Shown: positions 35,993 through 43,229 of the stretch, one piece after another
Layout: every line of letters begins with the position of its first letter
How positions within the stretch are numbered: position 1 is the stretch's first letter
Assembly: GCF_019041915.1 (NCBI RefSeq)
Contig: NZ_JAHPYF010000010.1
Coordinates: 1 to 46,563, forward strand
DNA length: 46,563 nucleotides
Direction of reading: 5' to 3'
DNA from: Collinsella sp. MSK.8.10
GTDB taxonomy: Bacteria; Actinomycetota; Coriobacteriia; Coriobacteriales; Coriobacteriaceae
Made by a program: the position numbers and the translations under genes
Notes under the pieces: model-generated
What the model was told of the DNA's origin: nothing
What the model saw: only the letters and a program-made list of their open reading frames with translations
Database searches by the model: none

Positions 35993-36247
35993 ATGGGTCC
36001 GTTCCAGATTCTTCTGTTTGTCGTTTGGGCTGTTTCTGCCGTGGCGCTGACGATTCTCGTCCTGATGCATTCCGGTAAGGGTACCGGCGTTTCGGATATG
36101 ATCGCTAGCTCGCTGTATAACTCCAGCTCTGCCACAGGCGTTATGGAGCAGAACCTCGACCGCCTGACCGTCATCATGGCTGTCGTGTTTGCCGTGTGCG
36201 TCGTGCTATGTATGTTCTTCTTCCCGCAGGGCATCGTGGGCTATTAA
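35993..36247 (+). CDS. secG: Preprotein translocase subunit SecG
   Basis: This 84-residue membrane protein has two hydrophobic helices (about 3-23 and 54-77) linked by a short cytoplasmic loop. The loop contains the family segment HSGKGTGVSDMI. SecG assists protein export with SecY and SecE. TAAGGAG precedes the ATG. Its place after tpiA/gpmI is the usual actinobacterial neighbourhood (gap-pgk-tpi-secG), here interrupted by the RAYT element. Confidence 0.93.
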   Translation: MGPFQILLFVVWAVSAVALTILVLMHSGKGTGVSDMIASSLYNSSSATGVMEQNLDRLTVIMAVVFAVCVVLCMFFFPQGIVGY

Positions 36248-36271
36248 TCACGAGCTGCATAAGTACTTGTA

Positions 36272-36301
36272 AAGGGTTCCGCAAGTGCGGGACCCTTTTT
36301 T
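36272..36301 (+). terminator. Terminator after secG
   Basis: AAGGGTTCCGC (36272-36282) pairs with 36287-36297 (one G-T pair) over a 4-nt loop, followed by a run of T that ends at 36301. A clear intrinsic terminator. Confidence 0.92.
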
Positions 36302-36370
36302 GTTTACATATTTGTAACAGAGTCAAAAATATCACCACATACTTCGCCCAACTAAAGAAATTCTTGACCG

Positions 36371-36443
36371 TTGACCGGAATCAGGCCCAATTTGTGCATA
36401 AAATGCGCTACTGTATTGCAAAACGTTGGCCTGTTGTGCATAA
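36371..36443 (+). promoter_or_regulatory. Promoter/operator region of the opp operon with a 10-bp direct repeat
   Basis: TTGACC (36371-36376) with TGCATA (36395-36400, 18 nt spacing) is a possible promoter. TTGTGCATAA occurs twice, at 36392-36401 and 36434-36443, exactly 42 bp apart (four helical turns), which suggests a protein-binding pair. AAAACGTT (36420-36427) lies between the copies, and CAAAACG (36419-36425) is mirrored by CGTTTTG (36464-36470). The rest of 36302-36543 shows no gene. Confidence 0.45.
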
Positions 36444-36543
36444 CCAGCCATAGCAACGGGCGGCGTTTTGATGGTTCGGATCGGATTGTCTCGACATGTG
36501 TCCGACTGAACATTTCTTTGTCCTATCTCATAAGGAGGATGGC

Positions 36544-38220
36544 ATGGCTGATTCTATGTTCCACCAGCCCGTTATGGGTCGTCGCGCCTTTGTTGGCGGC
36601 ACCCTCGCTGCGAGCTCCATGGCTTTTCTTGCCGCATGCGGCAAGAAGGGCGGCGACGCTTCCGGTTCTGAGTCCGGTTCGACGCTGAACTTCTACATCA
36701 ACAACCCGGTCTGCATCGACCCCTACAATGTCCAGGAGGACCAGGGCACTCAGGTCGAGTACCAGCTCTTTGACGCTCTGACCTCTTATGACGCCGAGAA
36801 GGGCGAGATCGTTCCGCTGGCTTGCGAGTCCTTCGAGGCCAACGACGACGCCACCGAGTTCACCTTCAAGATCAAGAAGGCCAAGTTCCACAACGGTGAC
36901 GACGTCACTTCCAAGTCCTTCAAGCTCGGTTGGGAGCGTCTGGTCAACACCAAGTCGGCCATCGCTACCGAGTACGGCCCTTCTGAGGTCTCCTATCACC
37001 TTTCCATGGTCGAGGGCTATGACGACCTGCTTGCCGGTAACGCCACCGAGCTCAGCGGTGTTACTTGCCCCGACGATGAGACCCTCGTCGTCAAGCTGTC
37101 TTCCGCTTACGCCGACTTCCCCTTCGTCGCCTCTCACCCGGCTCTGTCCCCGGTTCCCGAGTGCGCCGAGTCCGATGCCAAGAGCTTCTATCTTGCACCG
37201 GTCGGTAACGGCCCGTTCATGATGGACGGCAAGTGGGAGGATGGTCAGGAGATCAACCTCAAGAAGTTCGACGATTACTATGGCGACAAGGCCAAGATCG
37301 ATGGCATCCACTTCCAGGTCATCAAGGACATGGAGACCGCTTACAAAGAGTTCCAGGCCGGTAACCTCGATGTCTGCGACGTTCCCGTTGCTCAGATCGA
37401 TGCCGCCAAGAAGGATCGCGGCGTGTCCAAGGACGGCTACACCATGGGCGACGGCGAGCGCATGCTGCTCGGCGCCGAGCCTTCCACCTACTATCTGACC
37501 TGCAACAACACGGCCGAGCCGTTCAACAACGCCGACCTGCGCAGGGGTATCTCCCTGGCCATCAACCGTGAGGCCATCTGCAAGACCATCTTCAAGGGTA
37601 CCCGTACCCCCGCCGACGGCATTGTTCCTCCGGGCATCGATGGCTACAAGGAGGGCGCATGGGAGTTCTGCGCCTACGACGTCGACAAGGCTAACGAGTA
37701 CCTCGACAAGGTTGCTCCCGCTGGCGCTGACGGCGATCGTGGCATTAACGTGACTCTGTCCTACAACCAGGACGGTGGCCACAAGGAGATCATGGAGTCT
37801 ATCATCGGCGACCTCGCCAAGGTTGGCGTTACCGCTGTCTCCGATACCCCCGAGTGGTCTGCCCTGCTCGAGCAGTATCAGAACTTTAACTATCAGTTCG
37901 GTCGTCTGGGTTGGATTGCCGACTACCCGATTATGGACAACTTCCTGTATCCGCTGTTCCACTCCGACTCCCTCGGTGGCGACAACCGCTCCGGTTACAA
38001 CAACCCCGAGTTCGACGCCAAGGTCGACGAGGCTCGCACTACTGTTGACGACGAAGAGCGCGTCGCTAAGATGCAGGAGGCTGACGCTATGGTCGCTGCC
38101 GACTGCCCGGTCATCCCGGTGATGTTCTACACGCACACCATCGTCGGCTCCGATCGCATCAAGCACCTCTATGTCGATCCGCAGAAGCATGCCGAGCTGG
38201 GTACCGCTGAGCTCGCCTAA
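36544..38220 (+). CDS. oppA: Oligopeptide-binding lipoprotein of an ABC transporter (OppA-like)
   Basis: This 558-residue family 5 solute-binding protein is the receptor of the oppBCDF transporter downstream. The N-terminus GRRAFVGG is a twin-arginine-type signal and LAAC is the lipobox, so the protein should be lipid-anchored outside the membrane. Landmarks are YNVQEDQGTQVEYQLFDALTSYD near the N-terminus, DLRRGISLAINREAI, and the C-terminal FHSDSLGGDNRSGYNNPEFD. This form is typical of OppA peptide receptors. TAAGGAGG ends 5 nt before the ATG at 36544. The peptide preference cannot be read from the sequence. Confidence 0.92.
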   Translation: MADSMFHQPVMGRRAFVGGTLAASSMAFLAACGKKGGDASGSESGSTLNFYINNPVCIDPYNVQEDQGTQVEYQLFDALTSYDAEKGEIVPLACESFEANDDATEFTFKIKKAKFHNGDDVTSKSFKLGWERLVNTKSAIATEYGPSEVSYHLSMVEGYDDLLAGNATELSGVTCPDDETLVVKLSSAYADFPFVASHPALSPVPECAESDAKSFYLAPVGNGPFMMDGKWEDGQEINLKKFDDYYGDKAKIDGIHFQVIKDMETAYKEFQAGNLDVCDVPVAQIDAAKKDRGVSKDGYTMGDGERMLLGAEPSTYYLTCNNTAEPFNNADLRRGISLAINREAICKTIFKGTRTPADGIVPPGIDGYKEGAWEFCAYDVDKANEYLDKVAPAGADGDRGINVTLSYNQDGGHKEIMESIIGDLAKVGVTAVSDTPEWSALLEQYQNFNYQFGRLGWIADYPIMDNFLYPLFHSDSLGGDNRSGYNNPEFDAKVDEARTTVDDEERVAKMQEADAMVAADCPVIPVMFYTHTIVGSDRIKHLYVDPQKHAELGTAELA

Positions 38221-38316
38221 GAGTTTGCAGCTTCCGTGAGGGTCAAGTATTTACGTAGACCTCATGGGAAACATACAGTTCTCCCTAACCTGGGGTAAAC
38301 TGGCTGATGGTAATTT

Positions 38317-38346
38317 TGGGATGCCGGTCTGGCGATCGGCATCCCA
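38317..38346 (+). terminator. Intergenic hairpin between oppA and oppB
   Basis: TGGGATGCCG (38317-38326) pairs perfectly with 38337-38346 over a 10-nt loop, followed only by TTTAGG. A smaller dyad (GTGAGGGTC near 38235 with GACCTCAT near 38258) lies upstream. As after satA, this probably sets a higher level of the binding protein. Confidence 0.65.
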
Positions 38347-38376
38347 TTTAGGTTAATCCCTAGATAGGGGAGTGGT

Positions 38377-39414
38377 ATGGGTAAGTACATCGTTAAACGT
38401 GTGCTTCAGTTCATCCCGGTGTTTTTGGGCGTTACGCTGATTTTGTTCGCCCTCCAGAATATCGTGCCGGGAGATCCGATCAAGCTGATCGGTGGAGACA
38501 AGGCTCTGTCCCCCGAGGTGGAGCTTCAGCTTCGCGTTCGCTATCACCTGGTCCAGTCGGACGAGGACGGCAACGCGATCCTTGACGAGAACGGCGACCC
38601 CGTTCAAACGTCGCTCGTGGACCGTTACTTGTATTACATGAACGGCCTGCTTCATGGCGATCTGGGCAATTCGTATCAGCGCAAGCTGCCGGTTACGGAA
38701 ATCTTTGCCCAGAAGTATCCGTATACGGTCAAACTTGCCGCGTGCGCCATCGTGCTCGAGGCAATCATGGGTATCGGTGCGGGTATCATTTCGGCGGTAA
38801 AGCGTTATTCCTTCTGGGATATTTTGGTAACGCTCACCACGTCGATCCTCGTTGCCGTCCCGGCCTTCTGGCTCGGTATGTTGCTGCAACTGTTCTTTGG
38901 CGTCATTCTCAAGGACGCCACGGGCGGTGCATTCTCCATGCCGATCTCGGGTGCCGGCGGTGCCAGCTCTCAGTATCAGGATTGGATGCACTATGTGCTT
39001 CCGACCATTACGCTGGCTTCGGTTTCGACCGCTTATGCTGCCCGCATAATGCGCTCGCAGCTGCTTGACGTCATGAACCAGGATTACATCCGTACGGCAA
39101 AAGCCAAGGGTCTCTCCAATCGCGCGATCATCATCAAGCATGCGCTTAAGAATGCACTCATCCCCGTCGTTACCTATATTGGTGTCGACTTTGGCGGCAT
39201 GCTTTCGGGCGCCATCCTGACCGAGACGGTCTTTAACTGGCCCGGTATCGGCTATGAGGTCTATCGCGCCATTAGCATGCGTGACTGGCCCATCGTTATG
39301 GGCGGCGTTACGCTCATCGTCGTCGTCGTCATGGTGATCAACCTGCTCGTCGACATTAGCTATGCATTCCTCGACCCGCGCATCCGCCTTGGCGGTCCGT
39401 CGGATAAGGCCTAA
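38377..39414 (+). CDS. oppB: Oligopeptide ABC transporter permease OppB
   Basis: This 345-residue membrane protein has the OppB/DppB N-terminus (KYIVKRVLQFIPVFLGVTLI), the VPGDP motif and about six helices. It also has the ATPase-contact EAA loop (DYIRTAKAKGLSNRAIIIKHALKNALIPV). It contains a periplasmic insertion with an acidic stretch (SDEDGNAILDENGDP) after the first helix. AGGGGAG is 5 nt before the ATG. It forms the pore with OppC. Confidence 0.95.
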   Translation: MGKYIVKRVLQFIPVFLGVTLILFALQNIVPGDPIKLIGGDKALSPEVELQLRVRYHLVQSDEDGNAILDENGDPVQTSLVDRYLYYMNGLLHGDLGNSYQRKLPVTEIFAQKYPYTVKLAACAIVLEAIMGIGAGIISAVKRYSFWDILVTLTTSILVAVPAFWLGMLLQLFFGVILKDATGGAFSMPISGAGGASSQYQDWMHYVLPTITLASVSTAYAARIMRSQLLDVMNQDYIRTAKAKGLSNRAIIIKHALKNALIPVVTYIGVDFGGMLSGAILTETVFNWPGIGYEVYRAISMRDWPIVMGGVTLIVVVVMVINLLVDISYAFLDPRIRLGGPSDKA

Positions 39415-39428
39415 GGGAGGTACGTCTC

Positions 39429-40364
39429 ATGCAGGAAACTGATTCTCAGTCTCAGGAGCAGGCTACCGCCACCAAGGCCGCATCTGCTCCCGCCAAGTCC
39501 CGCACGCTGTGGGGCGACGCTTTTAAGCGTCTTCGTAAGAACAAGCTCGCCGTTATCGGTGTCTGCTGGATCATCATCGTCGTTGTGGTTGCCCTGACCG
39601 CAGATCTGTGGGCTAAGCCCTGGCTCGGTTCGCCGACGGCTTCCGACTCGACCACCATGGCCCAGACGTCGCTGATGGCTCCGTGTGCAGAGCACCCGTT
39701 TGGCACCGACGCCCTTGGTCGTGACATTCTCGTTCGCGTTATCTACGGTGCACGTGTTTCGCTTTCCGTCGGTATTATGGCCACTGCGATCTCCACGGTG
39801 ATTGGTCTGGTCATGGGTGCTCTGGCCGGTTTCTACGGCGGCATCTGGGATACGATCATCATGCGCTGTGCGGATATTTTCCTAGCGTTCCCGTACGTGC
39901 TTTTCGTTGTCGCCATGATCGCCGTTATCGGACGTGGTCTTCAGAACGTCTTTTTTGCCATCGGCATTCTCGGCTGGCCTTCGATTGCGCGCGTCTTCCG
40001 CTCTGCAATCTTGACGGTCAAGGAAAACGACTATGTTGACGCTGCGCGCGCGATGGGTGCATCTGATGCTCGTATCGTTGTGCGTCACATCTTCCCGAAC
40101 TCCGTCGCCTCCATCGTGGTCTACGCGACCATGAACATTGGTGGCGCCATTCTGACCGAGTCCGCTCTGTCCTTCCTCGGCATGGGCGTTATTCCGCCTA
40201 CGCCTTCGTGGGGCTCCATGATTCAGGACGGTCAGCAGTATCTTCTGACTGCTCCCTGGATGATGATCATGCCCGGTCTGGCAATTCTTTCGACGGTGCT
40301 CGCCTTCACCCTGCTGGGTGACGGTCTGCGCGACGCCCTCGACGTCAAGATGAAGGACGCATAA
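39429..40364 (+). CDS. oppC: Oligopeptide ABC transporter permease OppC
   Basis: This 311-residue membrane protein shows the OppC N-terminal helix, the HPFGTDALGRDILVRVIYGARVSL motif, and the EAA loop (DYVDAARAMGASDARIVVRHIFPN). The C-terminal TPSWGSMIQDGQQYL is also typical. A Gln/Ala-rich hydrophilic N-terminus of about 30 residues precedes the first helix. GGGAGG precedes the ATG. It ends 2 bp before oppD. Confidence 0.95.
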   Translation: MQETDSQSQEQATATKAASAPAKSRTLWGDAFKRLRKNKLAVIGVCWIIIVVVVALTADLWAKPWLGSPTASDSTTMAQTSLMAPCAEHPFGTDALGRDILVRVIYGARVSLSVGIMATAISTVIGLVMGALAGFYGGIWDTIIMRCADIFLAFPYVLFVVAMIAVIGRGLQNVFFAIGILGWPSIARVFRSAILTVKENDYVDAARAMGASDARIVVRHIFPNSVASIVVYATMNIGGAILTESALSFLGMGVIPPTPSWGSMIQDGQQYLLTAPWMMIMPGLAILSTVLAFTLLGDGLRDALDVKMKDA

Positions 40365-40366
40365 GG

Positions 40367-41458
40367 ATGAAGAAGAACAAGAACTATGTGGACCTGAAGG
40401 ACCAGCCGGTTCCCGAGGGCCAGCATCTGCTCGAGGTCGATGACCTTAAGATGTATTTCCATACCGAGGACGGCGTCGTTCGCGCTGTCGACGGTGTCTC
40501 CTACACGCTCGATCGCGGCGAGACCCTGGGCGTCGTCGGTGAGTCCGGCTCCGGTAAGTCCGTGACCGCCATGACCATCATGGGTCTTATCTCGATGCCT
40601 CCGGGAAAGATCGAGGGCGGCGACGTTCGCTATCGCGGTCGTTCTATCCTCGAGATGACCGAGGAAGAGATGCAGCACATTCGCGGTAACGATATCGCGA
40701 TGATCTTCCAGGATCCTATGACCTCCTTGAACCCGGTCTATAAGATCGGCAAGCAGGTGGGCGAGGGCCTTCGTCTGCACCGCGGCTACTCCAAGCAGGA
40801 GGCACTCAAGCGTGCCACCGAGCTTTTGGACCTCGTTGGCATTCCCGAGCCCGAGAAGCGCGTCAATGAGTATCCCCACCAGTTCTCTGGCGGTATGCGT
40901 CAGCGCGTCATGATTGCCATGGCTCTTGCCTGCGATCCCGATATTCTGATTGCCGACGAGCCCACGACTGCCTTGGACGTTACCATCCAGGCTCAGATTA
41001 TTGAGCTTATGCAGGAAATGCAGGAGAAGAACGGCAACGCCATCATCATGATCACCCATGACCTGGGCGTTGTCGCTGATATGGCCGACAAGATCATGGT
41101 TATGTACGCCGGCCGTCCCGTCGAGTTCGGTACTGCTGAGGAAATCTTCTACGAGAGCCGCCACCCCTACACCTGGGGCCTTATCCGCTCCATCCCGGAG
41201 CAGGCCATCGATGAGAAGAAGCCGCTTACGCCGATTCATGGCAACCCGCCTTCGCTCATGAACCTGCCCGAGGGCTGCGTGTTCTCGCCTCGTTGCCCCT
41301 ATGCGACCGATAAGTGCCGCAAGCAGCGCCCCGAGCGCGTTGTCACCGAGTCTGGTCACTACTCTGCGTGCCACTACTCCGGTGACCCCGAGTTCCTCAA
41401 GAACGCTCCTGAGACGTCCCGTACGCGCAAGGATTCCAAGAAGGGAGGCGAGGCGTAA
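40367..41458 (+). CDS. oppD: Oligopeptide ABC transporter ATPase OppD
   Basis: This 363-residue ATPase has Walker A GESGSGKS, signature QFSGGMRQR, Walker [13 protein letters not shown] and the switch histidine in ITHD. The C-terminal extension carries cysteines ([15 protein letters not shown] and a later ACHY) in the pattern of OppD/DppD proteins, where they have been reported to bind a [4Fe-4S] cluster. It pairs with OppF to power peptide uptake. The stop codon overlaps the OppF start by 1 bp (TAATG). Confidence 0.96.
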   Translation: MKKNKNYVDLKDQPVPEGQHLLEVDDLKMYFHTEDGVVRAVDGVSYTLDRGETLGVVGESGSGKSVTAMTIMGLISMPPGKIEGGDVRYRGRSILEMTEEEMQHIRGNDIAMIFQDPMTSLNPVYKIGKQVGEGLRLHRGYSKQEALKRATELLDLVGIPEPEKRVNEYPHQFSGGMRQRVMIAMALACDPDILIADEPTTALDVTIQAQIIELMQEMQEKNGNAIIMITHDLGVVADMADKIMVMYAGRPVEFGTAEEIFYESRHPYTWGLIRSIPEQAIDEKKPLTPIHGNPPSLMNLPEGCVFSPRCPYATDKCRKQRPERVVTESGHYSACHYSGDPEFLKNAPETSRTRKDSKKGGEA

Positions 41459-42486
41459 TGGCAGATACCAACGAGCGTACTCCGCTGCTGAAGGTCGAGC
41501 ACCTCTCTAAGGAGTTTCCCGCTGAGTCCGGCATGTTCGCCAAGCGCTTCTCCAAGCGTGTCGTCTCTGCTGTGAACGACATTTCGTTCGAGATCTATCC
41601 TGGCGAGACCTTTGGTCTGGTCGGCGAGTCCGGTTGCGGTAAGTCCACCACGGGCCGTACCATCATGCGCCTCACCAAGCCGACGGCCGGCAAAGTGTTC
41701 TTCCAGGGCAAAGACGTTGCCGAGATGAGCAAGCACGAGATCAAGGATATGCGTCGCGAGATGCAGTTCATCTTCCAGGATCCTTATGCTTCGCTCAATC
41801 CTCGTATGACTATCGGTGAGATCGTCTCCGAGCCCATGACCATTCACGGCGTGGGCACCAAGGAGGAGCGCATTGAGCGTGTCCGCGAGCTTCTCGACGT
41901 TGTCGGACTGAACCCCGAGCACATTAACCGCTATCCTCATGAGTTCTCCGGCGGTCAGCGTCAGCGTGTCGGCATTGCCCGTGCATTTGCGCTGAAGCCC
42001 AAGCTGATTATCTGCGACGAGCCGGTTTCCGCTCTGGATGTGTCCATTCAGGCCCAGGTTCTGAACCTGCTCAAGGAACTCCAGGACAAGTTCGGTACTG
42101 CATATTTGTTTATCGCCCACGACCTGTCTGTCGTGCAGCATATCTCCGATCGCGTTGCCGTTATGTATCTGGGCAAGATGGTCGAGGTTTCGGACTGGAA
42201 GACGCTCTACAGTGAGCCTCACCATCCGTACACGCAGTCGCTGCTGTCTGCTGTGCCGGTGCCCGATCCTGATATCCAGAAGACGCGCAAGCGCATCATC
42301 CTCGCTGGCGATCCGCCGTCACCGCTGGATCCGCCGACCGGTTGCCGTTTTCACACTCGCTGCCCGATCGCGCAGGGCATCTGCTCTGAGAAGCTTCCCG
42401 AGTTTAAGGAAGTCGCACCGGGTCACTGCTGCGCCTGCCACTTCGCGGAGCCGTTCCCGATCAAGGAATCGCACATCGACCTGTAG
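41458..42486 (+). CDS. oppF: Oligopeptide ABC transporter ATPase OppF
   Basis: This 342-residue ATPase has Walker A GESGCGKS, FIFQDPYASLNPRMT, signature EFSGGQRQRVGIARA, Walker B IICDEPVSALD and IAHD. The C-terminal substrate-family extension is present, with cysteines (TRCPIAQGIC, CCACHF). It overlaps oppD by 1 bp, so translation is coupled. It is the last gene of the operon; a large nested hairpin follows 16 nt after the stop codon. Confidence 0.96.
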   Translation: MADTNERTPLLKVEHLSKEFPAESGMFAKRFSKRVVSAVNDISFEIYPGETFGLVGESGCGKSTTGRTIMRLTKPTAGKVFFQGKDVAEMSKHEIKDMRREMQFIFQDPYASLNPRMTIGEIVSEPMTIHGVGTKEERIERVRELLDVVGLNPEHINRYPHEFSGGQRQRVGIARAFALKPKLIICDEPVSALDVSIQAQVLNLLKELQDKFGTAYLFIAHDLSVVQHISDRVAVMYLGKMVEVSDWKTLYSEPHHPYTQSLLSAVPVPDPDIQKTRKRIILAGDPPSPLDPPTGCRFHTRCPIAQGICSEKLPEFKEVAPGHCCACHFAEPFPIKESHIDL

Positions 42487-42502
42487 TCGGTTGTTATTGT
42501 CC

Positions 42503-42630
42503 GGGCCCGCCCTGAAGTTACTTTTCAGAACGTCCTCGGACATGCAAGAAACCCCCGCTGCGCACTTCGTGCGGCGGGGGTTTCTTGCGTCCTGCGGAGT
42601 GTTCTGAAAAAGTAACTTCAGGGCGGGCCC
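42503..42630 (+). repeat. Long nested hairpin 1 (variable stems, conserved internal loop), also opp terminator
   Basis: The outer stem pairs 42503-42531 with 42601-42630 (29 pairs, one bulged base). An internal loop of 13 nt on each side follows: GTCCTCGGACATG (42532-42544) facing CGTCCTGCGGAGT (42588-42600). The inner stem pairs 42545-42558 with 42574-42587 (14 bp). The tip is CGCAC-TTC-GTGCG (42561-42573). The inner hairpin could end opp transcription (it contains a T3 downstream). Its architecture is shared with the next element, whose stems have different sequence. Confidence 0.9.
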
Positions 42631-42696
42631 TGCGGTAACTCGGCATGGGGAGTGCGATTCCTTGATCGCTTACTTAATCTGATGAGAAATTGAGTG

Positions 42697-42725
42697 AGGC
42701 CGGAGCTTTGGCTCCGGCCTCCTTA
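42697..42725 (+). terminator. Hairpin between the two long nested repeats
   Basis: AGGCCGGAGC (42697-42706) pairs perfectly with 42711-42720 over the loop TTTG, followed by CCTTATAT. A terminator-like hairpin with a poor T-tail, possibly the real or back-up end of opp transcription. Confidence 0.6.
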
Positions 42726-42811
42726 TATAAGGGCTCGGCAAAGTCGAGCCACCAAATTTACATCAGCCCCCAGAACATGTTTGAGAACTGTGCCTGAAGT
42801 ATGTATTTGCA

Positions 42812-42936
42812 GGCCCCGAATCGGTGTTGCCTCCCGGCGCATTCCGCAGGGGGAGCGATATTTTGCAGCACGAAGTGCGCAACAAAATATCGCTCATGCC
42901 CGAGGACGCGCCGGGAGGCAACACCGATTCGGGGCC
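42812..42936 (+). repeat. Long nested hairpin 2 (same architecture, unrelated stems)
   Basis: The outer stem pairs 42812-42840 with 42908-42936 (29 bp, perfect). The 13-nt internal loop strands are ATTCCGCAGGGGG (42841-42853) and CATGCCCGAGGAC (42895-42907). The inner stem pairs 42854-42865 with 42883-42894 (12 bp) and the tip is GCAC-GAA-GTGC (42868-42878). Read on the minus strand, the right loop strand is GTCCTCGGGCATG, 12 of 13 identical to the left strand of hairpin 1. The two elements are therefore in opposite orientation. No gene in this stretch is credible. Confidence 0.9.
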
Positions 42937-42976
42937 GAACATATAGATCTACCAGCGAATTTACAAATTCGTAAAC

Positions 42977-43023
42977 TTTTTTGAAAAAAGTGCTTGCACA
43001 GTTCTCGAATCATAGGTTATTAT
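42977..43023 (+). promoter_or_regulatory. Promoter of tRNA-Leu with AT-rich upstream element
   Basis: TTTTTTGAAAAAAGT (42977-42991) precedes TTGCAC (42994-42999) and TATTAT (43018-43023), spaced 18 nt. The same upstream block precedes the tRNA-Gly gene at the window end. Confidence 0.7.
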
Positions 43024-43080
43024 CTTCCTCGTTGAACGCGCGGGTCCGACAAAACGAACCGTGAATCAACAACATAGCAT

Positions 43081-43170
43081 GTCGGAGTGGCGGAATTGGC
43101 AGACGCGCTAGCTTGAGGTGCTAGTGACCGCTTTTTGGTCATGCGGGTTCAAGTCCCGCCTCCGACACCA
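43081..43170 (+). tRNA. tRNA-Leu (anticodon GAG)
   Basis: A complete 90-nt class II tRNA. The acceptor GTCGGAG (43081-43087) pairs with CTCCGAC (43160-43166), followed by discriminator A and an encoded CCA. The anticodon stem-loop is CTAGC-TTGAGGT-GCTAG, giving GAG. The long variable arm (TGACCGCTTTTTGGTCA) and T-loop GGTTCAAGTCC are typical of leucine tRNA. Confidence 0.97.
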
Positions 43171-43181
43171 TCGCATTTGAG

Positions 43182-43203
43182 AAGCCTCTTCGGAGGCTTT
43201 TTT
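43182..43203 (+). terminator. Terminator after tRNA-Leu
   Basis: AAGCCTC (43182-43188) pairs with GAGGCTT (43193-43199) around the stable TTCG tetraloop, running into six T. It lies just before the phosphatase gene. Confidence 0.9.
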
Positions 43204-43229
43204 GTTACCGATAGACGGTGGGGTCCACG

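Noticed and set aside
42503..42936. Integron attC sites or a CRISPR array
   Set aside because: The hairpins have variable stems like attC, but I see no R/L core (GTTRRRY/RYYYAAC), no integrase and no cassette genes. There are no regular direct repeats with spacers for CRISPR.
42503..42936. Two copies of one MITE
   Set aside because: The stems of the two hairpins are unrelated in sequence; only the internal-loop strands and the tip are shared, so simple duplication does not explain them.
42694..42984. A 96-codon open frame in the long non-coding stretch
   Set aside because: It is produced by the arms of the second nested hairpin, has no ribosome-binding site and no recognisable protein feature.
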